In this document: positions 8,695 to 17,155 of the stretch, piece by piece | How positions within the stretch are numbered: position 1 is the first letter of the stretch | How the letters are laid out: every line of letters begins with the position of its first letter | Assembly: GCA_024811115.1 (NCBI GenBank) | Contig: JAKOGH010000186.1 | Coordinates: 1-19,505 of the forward strand | Length of the DNA stretch: 19,505 bases | Direction: 5' to 3' | From: Terana coerulea | Lineage: Eukaryota > Basidiomycota > Agaricomycetes > Polyporales > Phanerochaetaceae | Translations under genes and position numbers: made by a program | The notes under the pieces: generated by a model | Told to the model about the DNA's origin: nothing | The model's input: only the letters and a program-made list of their open reading frames with translations | Database searches by the model: none

Positions 8695-10491
8695 GGTGCA
8701 AATCTGGCGTTCGTCCTATCTCCCGTGCTGTTCCTTGGCTCTCGTTCACGTCCTGGCTGGCCCTGCCCTGCGCCATTCCTCTCGTCTGGGTGTGCCGGCG
8801 CCGCTCCTCCTTCACTCGCGGGCGCTACATCTACCTCATCGGCCCAGCTGTCGTATGTAGCCTTTGAGTAGTATCTTGATCGTCGGTCGTAGCGATAGGT
8901 GTACGGTTCCCTCTCGTCTGGTCCGTTGACTATCCTTTGTGGCCTTCGGCTCGTCCAGGTATTTTCGTAGCTAACATGCGGGTGGTACTCGTCAAGGCGG
9001 CTCCATGTGCTCGGGTCTGACATCTTGGGGAAGTGGCGGTAGAGGAGGTCAGGTTGCCACTGTATAATCTTCCTCTGAGCTGCTAAGAAAGCTGGGCAGT
9101 CCCTGTCCCACGAGGCATGTCCTCGCGTTTTGCAGTTCTGGCAATAAAAGTCATTGTGGTCAGCTTTGGGGCAGTTGCCAGCAGAGTGCTCTGCGTTCAC
9201 TTCGCCGCAGGTGCCACAGGTAGTGTGTACCTGTTTGCACTCTGCTGCCAAGTGCCCTACTCCGAGCTTGTGGCATTTATTGCACCTCCCTCAGCTCTGG
9301 CGTCCACTTCCGTCCATAGACCTTCCTCCCGCAGATGATGAGACCGTGGTCAATGACTGCGTTAGCGGCATCGATGTCTGAGAAGGTAGCATGCATCGCC
9401 CCCATCTGTTGACCGGGTTTGCGCCGCTCCTTTCTCTTCATCCATCTCATCTCTGCGACTCCCGGTTGGACTTCGGCGTTGTACTCGCAAACTCCGTCTT
9501 GTGGGCCTCGTGATCTGGGTCGAACGTAGTGGGAACTTTATCAAGAACGAGCATGTACGTACGATTTTTCATAGTGGCGCCTGGCGCGAACTCCTTCATG
9601 AAGGCCGCCTTTACAGCCGGCTTTCGGAGCCACTCCAGCGCATTCCGCCGCGTTGAGCTCGTATAGTAGTCCTCCCTTGTCCAGGACTCTCACGCTCGCG
9701 AACTTCAGGTCCTTCGGCGCATCCGAGCCGGCCATGCCCATCCGGTCGAGTGCGATTCTGGCCTTTGCGAGTAGCTCTGCCTCTCCGAGTCGTTCCCCTC
9801 CTTCCCTTGTATCGAGCGCTGACGCCTTCGATTAGGACTTGTTTCGCTCGGCTCTGTTCGGCGCTGTAAGAGGGAGTCCCGTTTGAGTCGCGTTAGCGTC
9901 TGCATATGATAGTGCCGGGTTGCTCGTGGGATGCATGGCGGTCGTGCCTGGGAGCGCGTCTGATCTTTCCTCTAGCTTCTTCTCAAGTGTCTTGATTCGT
10001 TCCTCTATCTCCTTTTTTGTCTGGCTCATCTTCTCGAGCATCGTCTTTGCGATCTTCTTTGTCTCCTGCGCCTCTGCCCTGGTGGCCTCCTGCTTCTCCT
10101 GTACTGTTTTCACTGTTGCTGTTATCTCCACTGCTGCCTGTTCCATGTCTTCGAAGATTGCCGCCGCTCTGCTGTCTGTCGTCCTCGCTCTCTCCATGAC
10201 TAGCTCCGAGATAACCCCGGCGTGTGCGCCCCATTCTATCTTTTCTGCATAGAACGCGAAGGCTCGGACTAGCGCCTTGTCCGTTTCTGCCACAATCACG
10301 TCCGCGAGGTGCCTCAGGCCTGCAATGAAATCATGTACTGAAGGTTCTCCTGACGGTACGAGAGTGTGCTTAGCTAAGAGTCTTTGGGCGGATTCCCAAG
10401 TCGCTGGTACCGCCCTCGTCTCTCGTCCGCTGCTCGCGCTCTTGGCGTTCTGGTTCCGGGTCGTAGGTGGTGTTCTCATTAGACCGCTCAT
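8691..10491 (-). pseudogene. LINE ORF1, gag-like RNA-binding protein, frameshifted
   Basis: The ATG at 10491 has a good context (AACAACATGAG). The N-terminal 200 residues hold a long coiled coil (QEKQEATRAEAQETKKIAK... about residues 110-180) that would allow oligomerisation. The frame closes at 9832, but the protein continues in other frames (LIEGVSA, then GMAGSDAPKDLKFASVRVLDK, a typical RNA-recognition-like core near 9620-9720). Near the end are three zinc knuckles: CNKCHKLGVGHLAAEC (partly out of frame, about 9235-9285), CGTCGEVNAEHSAGNC and CQNCKTRGHASWDRDC (9090-9215). The stop TGA at 8693-8691 overlaps the ORF2 ATG. Several one-base indels, including one just before the first knuckle, break the reading frame. 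ORF1 proteins of this group package the element RNA. Confidence 0.9.
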
Positions 10492-10633
10492 GTTGTTATT
10501 AATTATCTCCTGTTCGTTCGTATCCGTCTATGTCGCCAGGCTTTTACAGTACCGCACACTCGTTGGCCCGCTCCTATTGGCCAATGAGCGTGGGAAAGTT
10601 GCCGACAGTGATGGTAGGAGTCAAGGAGCGCCC
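10492..10633 (-). other. LINE 5'UTR
   Basis: Non-coding stretch between the probable target duplication and the ORF1 start. It should carry an internal promoter in an active element. I see no clear motif. Confidence 0.55.
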
Positions 10634-10643
10634 GGGCCCGTTG
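10634..10643. repeat. Probable LINE target-site duplication, 5' side
   Basis: GGGCCCGTTG matches GGGCCTGTTG at 4251-4260 except for one transition. It sets the element 5' end at 10633. Confidence 0.45.
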
Positions 10644-10755
10644 TTAACTTACTCAGAGCAGCAGCATCGCTTCACATGCGCGATGTCTTCCATTCTTTGC
10701 CACTGCCTGACGACTAGTCATGTGGGCCACCAGTAGTCCGGTCGCCAAGCTGGAG

Positions 10756-10969
10756 ATGGCCAGTTCCTCCTCGCTACCACCACCTGCTGTACACGCTGTA
10801 ATGGTCTGTCTGCCGTAAGTGATGCCTGACTCTGTCAACGGCATGTGCTAATTTCATCACCTGCAGGCACCGACGAAGGTCGAATCTGGAGCTAAGTAAT
10901 AATCTTGCTCCGGACCAGGTCGCCTCAGCGACAGCCCTCTCGCCGGAAAAAGGTCCATTTGCAATGTAG
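10756..10969 (+). CDS. Candidate small two-exon gene, unknown function
   Basis: ATG 10756, exon 1 to 10814, intron 10815-10866, exon 2 10867-10969 with TAG. The intron is textbook (GTAAGT donor, TGCTAAT branch, CACCTGCAG acceptor), and splicing keeps one frame exactly to give 53 residues (start MASSSSLPPPAVHAVMV, end PEKGPFAM). The product is Ser/Pro-rich then basic and has no recognised domain. A second intron-like signal at 11143-11181 (GTGAGT, TACTAAC, CTAAG) suggests that more exons may follow up to about 11290, or that this is a relic of a longer gene. It starts only about 110 bases from the LINE 5' end. Confidence 0.32.
10815..10866 (+). other. Strong intron signature
   Basis: 52 bases with GTAAGT, GTGCTAATTT branch and CACCTGCAG acceptor. 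This is the best evidence for transcription of this stretch. Confidence 0.5.
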
Positions 10970-11898
10970 GGCCACAGGACTAAGCTGAAACTGCAACGAG
11001 GATGCGGGCATGTGCTAGAAAGCTCGAGAGCGCAGTCGTGACCGGCGAGAGCGCACCAACGGCGGGAATCCCGAACGCCGTTACCGCTTTGAATCAGCGC
11101 CAAGAGCGCCCTGCCTAGGGCCTCCATTTGATGACGGTGCAGGTGAGTTTGATTTTGTTGTACTAACTTTGGTGCACTAAGGTGCACGTTCATTCATCAA
11201 ATTCCGTGTGTTCTCCGCGTACCACATCCCCAAGCGACATCTCCATTTGGGCCTACCGGTCACGGCACGGCCTCGATGAATCGTTCCTGAAATTTCCGCG
11301 CGCGGCCGCGCAGCCAAATTCGGCCTTGGATCATGATGACGCAGAGACTGCGGTCCCGAAGTTGAGAAGGTACGTAAGTCCATGTGCATACCTAGATTGA
11401 CGCACCGGTTGTTGAGCCCTGCCTGACAGGTCGGCTCCAGTTCTTGGGTTCCGAGTGGGCAGATGGTTACGAAACGGGATGTGGCGACCGCCCCGAAGTT
11501 CGACTAAATAGACCGACTGCGTGTTACTGAAGTTGAGGCTAAACTCAAACTAAACTTCAAGCCTGACGGAACCGAGACAGAACATATGACAGCCAGGGTC
11601 GTGTGAGTGATTATCCCAGTTCAATTGTCGGGCCTTCCACTCGCCCGTCCGTTCTGCAAATTGGTCTTTCGCATGTCCGAACTACGACGAAGACGTCGGA
11701 CCTTGAATTCATGGACAGTCTCCGCACAACGCCACAAAGACGCATCTAGCGCCGGACCGCTGCTTCCCTTCAACTAGGGAGTCCGAGCAGCCTCCGTAGC
11801 TCGCAGTGATTGTGACAGGGTCGCAAAGCGGCGCTCCAGCTATAGCTACTCAATTGTAGCGAGTGCCTCCACGCATAATTCGCCGTTGGTCTCACAAA
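10970..11898. other. Intergenic or relic region
   Basis: No gene I can defend. GC-rich frames on + between 10990 and 11290 look weakly coding in more than one frame. A 39-base GTGAGT...TACTAAC...CTAAG signal sits at 11143-11181, too short for a normal intron unless a later acceptor is used. From 11400 to 11898 I see nothing. Confidence 0.4.
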
Positions 11899-12711
11899 TT
11901 AATTCACAAGACACCAGCGTACATGATATACCATCGTATTGGTCCTGCCACTGTCATAGAGGCGGGCATATTTGTCAGGCTGATCAGCGGCTGTAGTACC
12001 AAGCACCAACAAGCACCAGCGCAGTGTACGCTGACAAGTAGAACACATTACCCAGAAATGTTGTGCATTCCCTGGATGAGGCTCTTGATTCCTCAGCTAT
12101 CGACTTCGGTGCGTGCCCGGTGAGGTAACGATGTAGAGATACATAATCGTCCCAAAAATTATTTTGAGACGTCAGCCAGTACGCTTTCATGAGGGCCGAT
12201 ATATCATCAGCTGCGTGCGTGGCATAACGCATAGCTTTCAGCCTCCAAGCAGGTTCTGAGAATGATGGCGACTCACGCTCCAGGTACTTCACCCCCTCGA
12301 ATGATCCATTAAATGAATACACGTCGCGGAGCGAGCGAGCGAGCCTCTCAGGCAGCGGGTCTCCATTTATATCGGGCATTCCAGGCTCATACAAAACACC
12401 GCAGGATCGCATTTCACTGCAGAGAGCGAGGGCGATATTAAACACACATACCCTGTCATATATACGGAAGGGACCTACTTGCGTAGCATATACCCAGCGA
12501 TTACTCTCAGATGTCTCTCCACGCTTCTCAGGCTGACGTCCAAATCGTACAAACTGTGTCCTTCCATCGTAGTGCTTCTATTAAAGAGCAATGTTACTAT
12601 CGTCAAAAATGAGGGTAGCTTGCACTGCTAGTACACTATACGAATGGACTCACATGGGCGAGGGGAAAGAGAGTGAGGAGCGTTGTCTGAACCAAGCTTG
12701 ACGTGTTTATA
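11899..12711 (-). CDS. Spliced gene of unknown function, 5' end unresolved
   Basis: Exon A ends at 12654 (frame reads ...LVQTTLLTLFPLAH), intron 12578-12653 (GTGAGT donor, TAGTAAC branch, AATAG acceptor), main exon 12577-12052, probable intron 11991-12051 (GTAATG...CTACAG), last exon 11990-11899 with TAA. From 12577 this gives 205 residues (start KHYDGRTQFVRFG, end RWCLVN). If the last intron is retained, the protein instead ends at 11984 with a hydrophobic segment FYLSAYTALVLVGAWYY. Charged and aromatic content and a 526-base open frame support real coding. The family is not recognised. The hydrophobic stretch in exon A could be a signal peptide, but I find no ATG in frame before it. The gene may start further upstream via an intron 12712-12805, or be a pseudogene that lost its start. 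Confidence 0.5.
12578..12653 (-). other. Intron in the 11899-12711 gene
   Basis: 76 bases, GTGAGT donor, GATAGTAACATTG branch and TTTAATAG acceptor. The acceptor lies directly after two in-frame stops (TAA TAG), which fits an exon border. Confidence 0.6.
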
Positions 12712-12950
12712 CTGAAACCGCGTGAGATTGATCCTCTACACAATCATTTGCATCAAGCCCAGAAGGTTGAAACGTTGACGGTGTTGACTGCTGGCTTGAC
12801 TTTACCTGTATAAAGCAATGTGGTAGCCTACTTTGTCGGCTAGACGCTAGCTGACCTTTGCCACTCCCAGGGTACGGGGATTCGCAGTGATGCTGCGCAC
12901 AGAAAATGATAGAGAAGACAACAAAGGGCCGAAGCGGCGATCCCAGCCTG

Positions 12951-12956
12951 TATATA
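12951..12956. promoter_or_regulatory. TATATA box that could serve both strands
   Basis: TATATA is self-complementary. On minus it lies 240 bases before exon A of the 11899-12711 gene. On + it lies 80 bases before an ATG (13036) opening a 53-codon frame antisense to the end of the divergent Rab gene. Function is inference. Confidence 0.35.
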
Positions 12957-13123
12957 GGTGCGGGGAATCTATACACATATTGCACCTACCTGGTCTGCTT
13001 ACTACACAACACAACATAATATTACATACCAAGAGATGACTACGAGCCCAGGATACAAAGACAACGACGCTACAGCGCCGGGATTTCCCCCAAGATTCGG
13101 TAGGCACCAATGCGTCCAGAGAC

Positions 13124-14000
13124 CTAGTAGCAGCAGCCTTTGCGCCCGGAGCTGTACGCAGGTGGTGGGTCGTCCACTCGAAGGTGCTCGCCGTTAGGGC
13201 TCCGGGGTCCTTTCTGAGCTCTCGCGGCAAGGATCTTTCGGACGAGTTCCACGAAGGGCTCCTCCACCCCGTCGGCCGTCACAGCGGAGGCCTCAAAAAC
13301 AAGCCGTCCTGCTGCTGAGCGAGACGGTGGCCCTCCCTGTACGTGACCTGGCGCAAAGCGTTCTGCGCAAGGATCAGACACGCGAACGGAAGTGCTAAAG
13401 CTGCAGCATGTACACTGACCTGGTCGACTTTAGTGCCAACGACAACCTTTGCAACGTCGCTACGCGCATATCCTTCGAGTTCGAAGAACCAGGCGGGCAG
13501 CGCGTCGAACGACCGATGCTGGGTGACGTCGTACACAACAAGGACGCCGTCTGCGCGCCGGTAATATGCTCTTGAAAGAGACCGGAAGCGTTCGCTACCC
13601 GCTGTGTCCTATGTACGAGAGGGAAAGAGGGATCAGCCATGCCTTCCAGCAAGAACGTGGCCGTCGGCAGGATGCGTCTGCGTGCACTCATTTGGTTGCG
13701 ATAAGACTGAAGCAGCGTGACGTACCCAAAGAAGTACATTGACCCTCTTCCCGTCCACAGTGATGTCGCGGGTCTGCGCAAGCAATCAGTACACAGCCTC
13801 TGAATGGGTCTGAAGAGACTCACTCTGGTGTCGATGATAAGCGTCGTGGTAGTGTTTGGGAGCCTATCCATCTGCGCGAACCGCGATAGCAAACTGCTCT
13901 TCCCCACGCCAGAATCCCCAATGACGATGATGTTCATGCATTCTACCTCACTGGCTGAGGCTGGACGGGGCTGTGGCGGATAATCGTTGACTGTCACCAT
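13124..14000 (-). CDS. Divergent Rab-family small GTPase, inverted paralogue of the Rab18-like gene
   Basis: Four exons: 14000-13824, 13773-13726, 13608-13420, 13362-13124. Introns are at 13774-13823, 13609-13725 and 13363-13419, in the same positions and phase as in the 17674 gene. About 217 residues. P-loop GDSGVGKSS at 28-36 is intact. Switch I is altered (TTTLIID in place of TIGVD). Switch II is DTAGSERFR with Ser for the catalytic Gln. G4 is TKVD instead of NKxD, and G5 is EASAV instead of EASAK. The end is GCCY, a usable CCX prenylation motif. Exon 4 needs one extra base in the A5 run 13295-13299 (T run on minus) to pass from QQQDG to LFFEASA; as written the frame stops early. It is either an atypical Rab or a young pseudogene. 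Conserved introns mean DNA duplication, not a retrocopy. If expressed it should be membrane-anchored with altered GTP cycling (inference). Confidence 0.85.
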
Positions 14001-15192
14001 CGTAAGCTACACTAGATCATTAACGAGTGAGAGAGATGCAATGCGTTGAACCATCGTATATACCTGACTTCAGAATGAGGACCAGAGGGCTGGGTGGACG
14101 TCCGTTGCCAACCCGCACGGACGCAGCGGACAACCCTGATACCTCTGCGCCTGTACAGTGTATAAGATTCCAAGTCGCGTGTACTGCACGTGGACGGTCA
14201 CCTGTGTTGACGTCGCGCCGTCTAAGAACCGCTGTAGTCTTCCCATGTCCTTCACAGTGATTGCGATATGTCAAACACCGGATGAAGGCGGTGCTGTATC
14301 AAGCTGGTATCGTGAGCTGTACATGGACAGGTAGACCGACAGAATTGGCCGCTTGAGGTTCTTTGTACGTTGATACATCATTGAGCACATGCAGGACGAG
14401 GGCTTGGACTCCAGCCTTGCTCCAGCCTACAAAACTTCGATTGGCAGAATTCGACTGAATTTCACAGCCCATGGGGAAGAATGAGGCTTACACGGGATAC
14501 AGTGGATTAATTTCAGGGACAAAGACATGAATTTATCATGCTGCGAGAGATTGTACGTACTTGGTTGTGCAGTGTACGTGGACGAGGGAATTTGGAGTAC
14601 TTACTGCAACTCGGAGCAGGGCTGGAAAGATAGACGCCCATGTTTGATCCGACGACCTGCCACATCCAGCAAGCTGTCGGATCAAATCAAGGCGTCTAGC
14701 AGCCCTCCGACGACCATCATGTTCACTAAGGCCGCTGCAGGGGCTTCGACGGCATTGCGCCTCGAGGAGCTTCCAAATGCACGGTGAATATGGAGCATAT
14801 ACCTCGTAAGGTTGGGGTACTATTATTTTCTGTTTTTATATTGCTAACAGAACACATCTTAGTAGGTCTACAAGTACTCCGAGTTGCATCTTGTTGGTAT
14901 CAAGTATTCTTGCATCGCTGTGCTGGAAGATTTCCTGGAGTTCTCATGCAAGGCCGAGGCCCTTGACGCTCCCCAGCGTACCCAGCGCGTACCTGGGCAC
15001 CATGCCTTCTTACAATGTAGGCGGTGATGCACAGGGGAGCAGATGTTCTCACCCACATCACAGGTCTCGGACTTTTGTCAACTCCGTGAGAAGTAGTTCC
15101 CGTACTTATAAGGAGGACAGCGGGGACGCTAATTCCTCTAATCTCGGTACACGAATCGCGGTCATTTTGAGCTGCAAGCAGGGTGCTGGTTG
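14001..15192. other. Region between the divergent Rab gene and SSP2
   Basis: No gene is defended. A GTAAGG...TTGCTAACAG / CATCTTAG intron-like signal on + (about 14809-14861) is followed by an open frame to 15217, and two other frames there also look plausible, so I cannot choose an exon structure. It contains a long imperfect inverted repeat (14632-14697). 14001-14520 shows nothing clear. Confidence 0.35.
14632..14697. repeat. Imperfect inverted repeat able to form a hairpin
   Basis: Left arm AGACGCC + 4 bases + TTTGATCCGAC (14632-14653) and right arm GTCGGATCAAA + 4 bases + GGCGTCT (14676-14697). Eighteen of 22 positions pair, with a 4-base internal loop and a 22-base terminal loop. Confidence 0.85.
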
Positions 15193-15251
15193 GTACGTGT
15201 TTATCCCACAAGTCTAGAGTTCCAGATGCTGATAGGTTGCTGGACTTACAG
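15193..15251 (+). other. Possible 5'UTR intron of SSP2
   Basis: 59 bases, GTACGT donor, GCTGATAGG branch-like sequence and GGACTTACAG acceptor, about 100 bases before the SSP2 ATG. A TATAAG lies at 15107. Confidence 0.35.
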
Positions 15252-15354
15252 CCTTGCCACTGTCCGTCATTAGCAGTTTATTGACGCATTCATAGCCCAC
15301 TTACATCTTTGGCGATTTTTCCAGTTGAGCCGGCCTCACATTCGTAAAGTCTAC

Positions 15355-15579
15355 ATGAGCCGTTTCACATTTTCCCTGCTCTTCGTCTACGCGTCCGCCC
15401 AAGCTGTCTCACTTGGCTATGCACTTCCAGTGCCTGGCGCTTTGATGGCAACTGAAGCGGACACCTCGGGAGCATTCCAAATCCTCCAGACCAACCATTG
15501 GTCCTCTCCTTTCGGCGGTCCGCCAAACCCGTGCGATATTGTGAGCTGTGATGGTGGGAATGGCTGGTGGCGGAAATAG
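15355..15579 (+). CDS. Small secreted protein SSP2
   Basis: 74 residues from ATG 15355 to TAG. The N-terminus MSRFTFSLLFVYASAQAVSLG is a classical signal peptide; the mature part probably begins near YALPVPGALM. The core SSPFGGPPNPCDIVSC carries the only two Cys, which could form a disulphide. The end is GGNGWWRK. It shares PVP, PF-GGPP and WRK with SSP1, and FGG-PP/AP plus CDI with SSP3, so the three look like paralogues. A GTGAGC inside the Cys motif (15540) could act as a donor, but the WRK match with SSP1 supports unspliced reading. No known toxin, enzyme or pheromone domain is visible and there is no CaaX end. The role is unknown; secretion is inference from the leader. Confidence 0.6.
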   Translation: MSRFTFSLLFVYASAQAVSLGYALPVPGALMATEADTSGAFQILQTNHWSSPFGGPPNPCDIVSCDGGNGWWRK

Positions 15580-15929
15580 CGGGCTACGCTTGCGTGATGA
15601 CGATGGTACGGCTTTACTTGCTGCGTTACTATTATTTCACTTACCACGTCTCCGCGTAGATTATTGCTGGCGAACAATGACTATAACAATATCCATCTGG
15701 TTACGCGGTGTTATTATCATTCATGAAAGTCGGGGCAATGCGTGCAATGCATCATTTTATACGATCTCCTATTTTCAGAAACGTTTGAACAATCATACGT
15801 GGCGCGGTTATCACACCGTCACCCAACACCTGTCAAGCAAGCACCATTGCAACAAACTGTTGATATATCGCCGCATTGGTGGTGAGTCCGAGACAGTTTG
15901 ATAAGAATCATGATAGATGAATCTCAGCG
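15580..15929. other. Intergenic, SSP2 to SSP3
   Basis: No coding signal beyond a weak + frame. It ends at the SSP3 TATA box. Confidence 0.5.
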
Positions 15930-15937
15930 TATAAAAG
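15930..15937 (+). promoter_or_regulatory. TATA box upstream of SSP3
   Basis: TATAAAAG about 180 bases before the SSP3 ATG, followed by a TTTGATTTCTCTTCCAG acceptor-like sequence ending near 15999 that suggests a 5'UTR intron, as in SSP1. Confidence 0.55.
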
Positions 15938-16113
15938 AGGCCTTCTGTTTTCCATGTCTCAACAAGAGCTGGACTCTCCTTTTGATTTCTCTTCCAGACC
16001 CACTCCAGTCAGTTCTTAGTTACCGTCACCGTTGACCTCACTCTCATGTTAGCATCGTTTGGCAACTACACGACGTATAGTAGGCTGGCCTACGTCTTGT
16101 GTCGCACCGAGCC

Positions 16114-16302
16114 ATGCGTATCTTTTCTGCGGGTTTCATTCTCAGCATGTGCGCGTACATGCTCACTTCCTGCGGGCCAACATGTGGTCTGCCCATAGAC
16201 TTGAACTCCATCAAAATACCACAGTACACGGCAAACCTCTGGGGCCCGTGGTTTGGCGGCGCTCCCGACGTATGCGACATTCAAGGGGTAATTGTGATGT
16301 AG
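16114..16302 (+). CDS. Small secreted protein SSP3
   Basis: 62 residues from ATG 16114, the first ATG in this frame after the leader region. MRIFSAGFILSMCAYMLTSCG is a signal peptide; the mature part begins near PTCGLPID. The core LWGPWFGGAPDVCDI aligns with SSPFGGPPNPCDI of SSP2. The C-terminus differs. Read straight on, the frame ends at VIVM; a GTAATT donor (16288) and an acceptor after TCTTAACAAAG (16373) would give the end GVSLP. Both forms lack the WRK end of SSP1 and SSP2. The gene lies 535 bases after SSP2 on the same strand, a tandem arrangement that suggests local duplication. Function unknown. A 151-codon frame opposite it is judged to be chance. Confidence 0.5.
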   Translation: MRIFSAGFILSMCAYMLTSCGPTCGLPIDLNSIKIPQYTANLWGPWFGGAPDVCDIQGVIVM

Positions 16303-16710
16303 GTGTACCTTGGTCTTCGAGGGACGTAGCGTGACCGCGGATCGGATTGGGTAGGCGGTGAGTCTTAACAAAGGTCTCCCTACCGTGACATCGTATCGCT
16401 GAGTGTACGCACGACGACGCAGGTCAGCAGATTGGAGTTGAAGCGCGGCCAGTTGCGTCCAAATCGCCACATATGCCGTCGCCCTGCTTTTGATCCCTGT
16501 GGTTCTGTTCGGGACGTAGTAGACCAACACAAATGCTATTTCCACACAATATGGTCTTGCAATATCGATTCAATGCCGTGGGGCTGTGCTAAAGACGAGG
16601 AACACATGTACAACCTGTTTGATGGTACAAGCGCATTGCACTTCGGAAATGTGCGCTGAAACCCGCCCGCGTTGATTTCGACATGAGAAAGTGCTGCAGT
16701 CAATGGTTGG

Positions 16711-16718
16711 TATATAAG
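16711..16718 (+). promoter_or_regulatory. Orphan TATA box
   Basis: TATATAAG in the same kind of context as the SSP promoters. The frame behind it (ending PAIPATWSS) has a weak hydrophobic start and no SSP core, so it may be a remnant of a fourth copy. Confidence 0.35.
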
Positions 16719-17137
16719 CCTCTGTGAGTACTATAATGTGCTCCTAGCATATCGTTGGAGTGCTGGCTGCTAAGTCCCATCGAGCTTCACGCATTCCCAA
16801 AGATTGACTGACGTATCCCAGCTCCTTCGGTTGATCTTATTACCAAAAATAATATGCATAAATATTCCTTTGATCACTTTTGCACTGGGAGCGTACATGA
16901 TGGTGTTACATGGACCAATGTCGTCTCCCTACGCTGCCCCGGCATCTCTCCATCCACCAGGCCGCAACGACTCCCGTCCACTTCCGGCTATCCCGGCTAC
17001 GTGGTCATCTTGAGCCGGCGCGTTTCCTGTAGATGAGAGTGCAGGCGGGAGGGACATAGACTTTCGGGGCTCTGGCCGAGCGGGTGAAGATCACCTTGCG
17101 ATGTATTGTTCACAGCTCAAATACTCACTTATCATTA

Positions 17138-17155
17138 GAGCAACTCGAGTTGCTC
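17138..17155. repeat. Perfect 18-bp palindrome
   Basis: GAGCAACTCGAGTTGCTC, with no loop. AGAGCAAC recurs at about 17186. It could be a dimer-binding regulator site; this is a guess. Confidence 0.8.

Larger units (their letters stand above)
4261..10633 (-). mobile_element. Tad1-type non-LTR retrotransposon (LINE), near full length, frames broken
   Basis: The element is about 6.37 kb on the minus strand. From its 5' end it has a ~140-base 5'UTR, ORF1 with coiled coil and CCHC knuckles, ORF2 with AP-endonuclease, reverse transcriptase, RNase H and a terminal Cys/His motif, a ~270-base 3'UTR and a 26-base A tail (T run 4261-4286). This domain order with RNase H is typical of the fungal Tad1 clade; clade placement is from motif reading only. 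It moves by target-primed reverse transcription. Both ORFs are split over several frames, so this copy is presumably non-autonomous unless some indels are sequence errors. The uninterrupted tail and a 9/10 target duplication look young, which conflicts with the broken frames. The element separates SSP1 from the rest of the locus. Confidence 0.95.

Noticed and set aside
10774..11193. 139-codon minus frame
   Set aside because: No recognisable feature and it runs across strong + strand intron signals.
14720..15217. Spliced + gene with exon ending at 15217
   Set aside because: Three different frames look equally open and no splice choice is favoured, so no gene is called.
15355..16302. SSP2/SSP3 as lipopeptide mating pheromones
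   Set aside because: No CaaX end, real signal peptides instead, and no receptor or homeodomain genes in the window.
16090..16545. 151-codon minus frame opposite SSP3
   Set aside because: No leader, motif or splice support, composition like random reverse complement; SSP3 has a TATA box and family similarity.
16804..17013. Fourth SSP gene behind the TATA box at 16711
   Set aside because: The frame starts at a non-ATG codon, the leader is poor and the Phe-Gly-Gly core is absent; kept only as a possible remnant.
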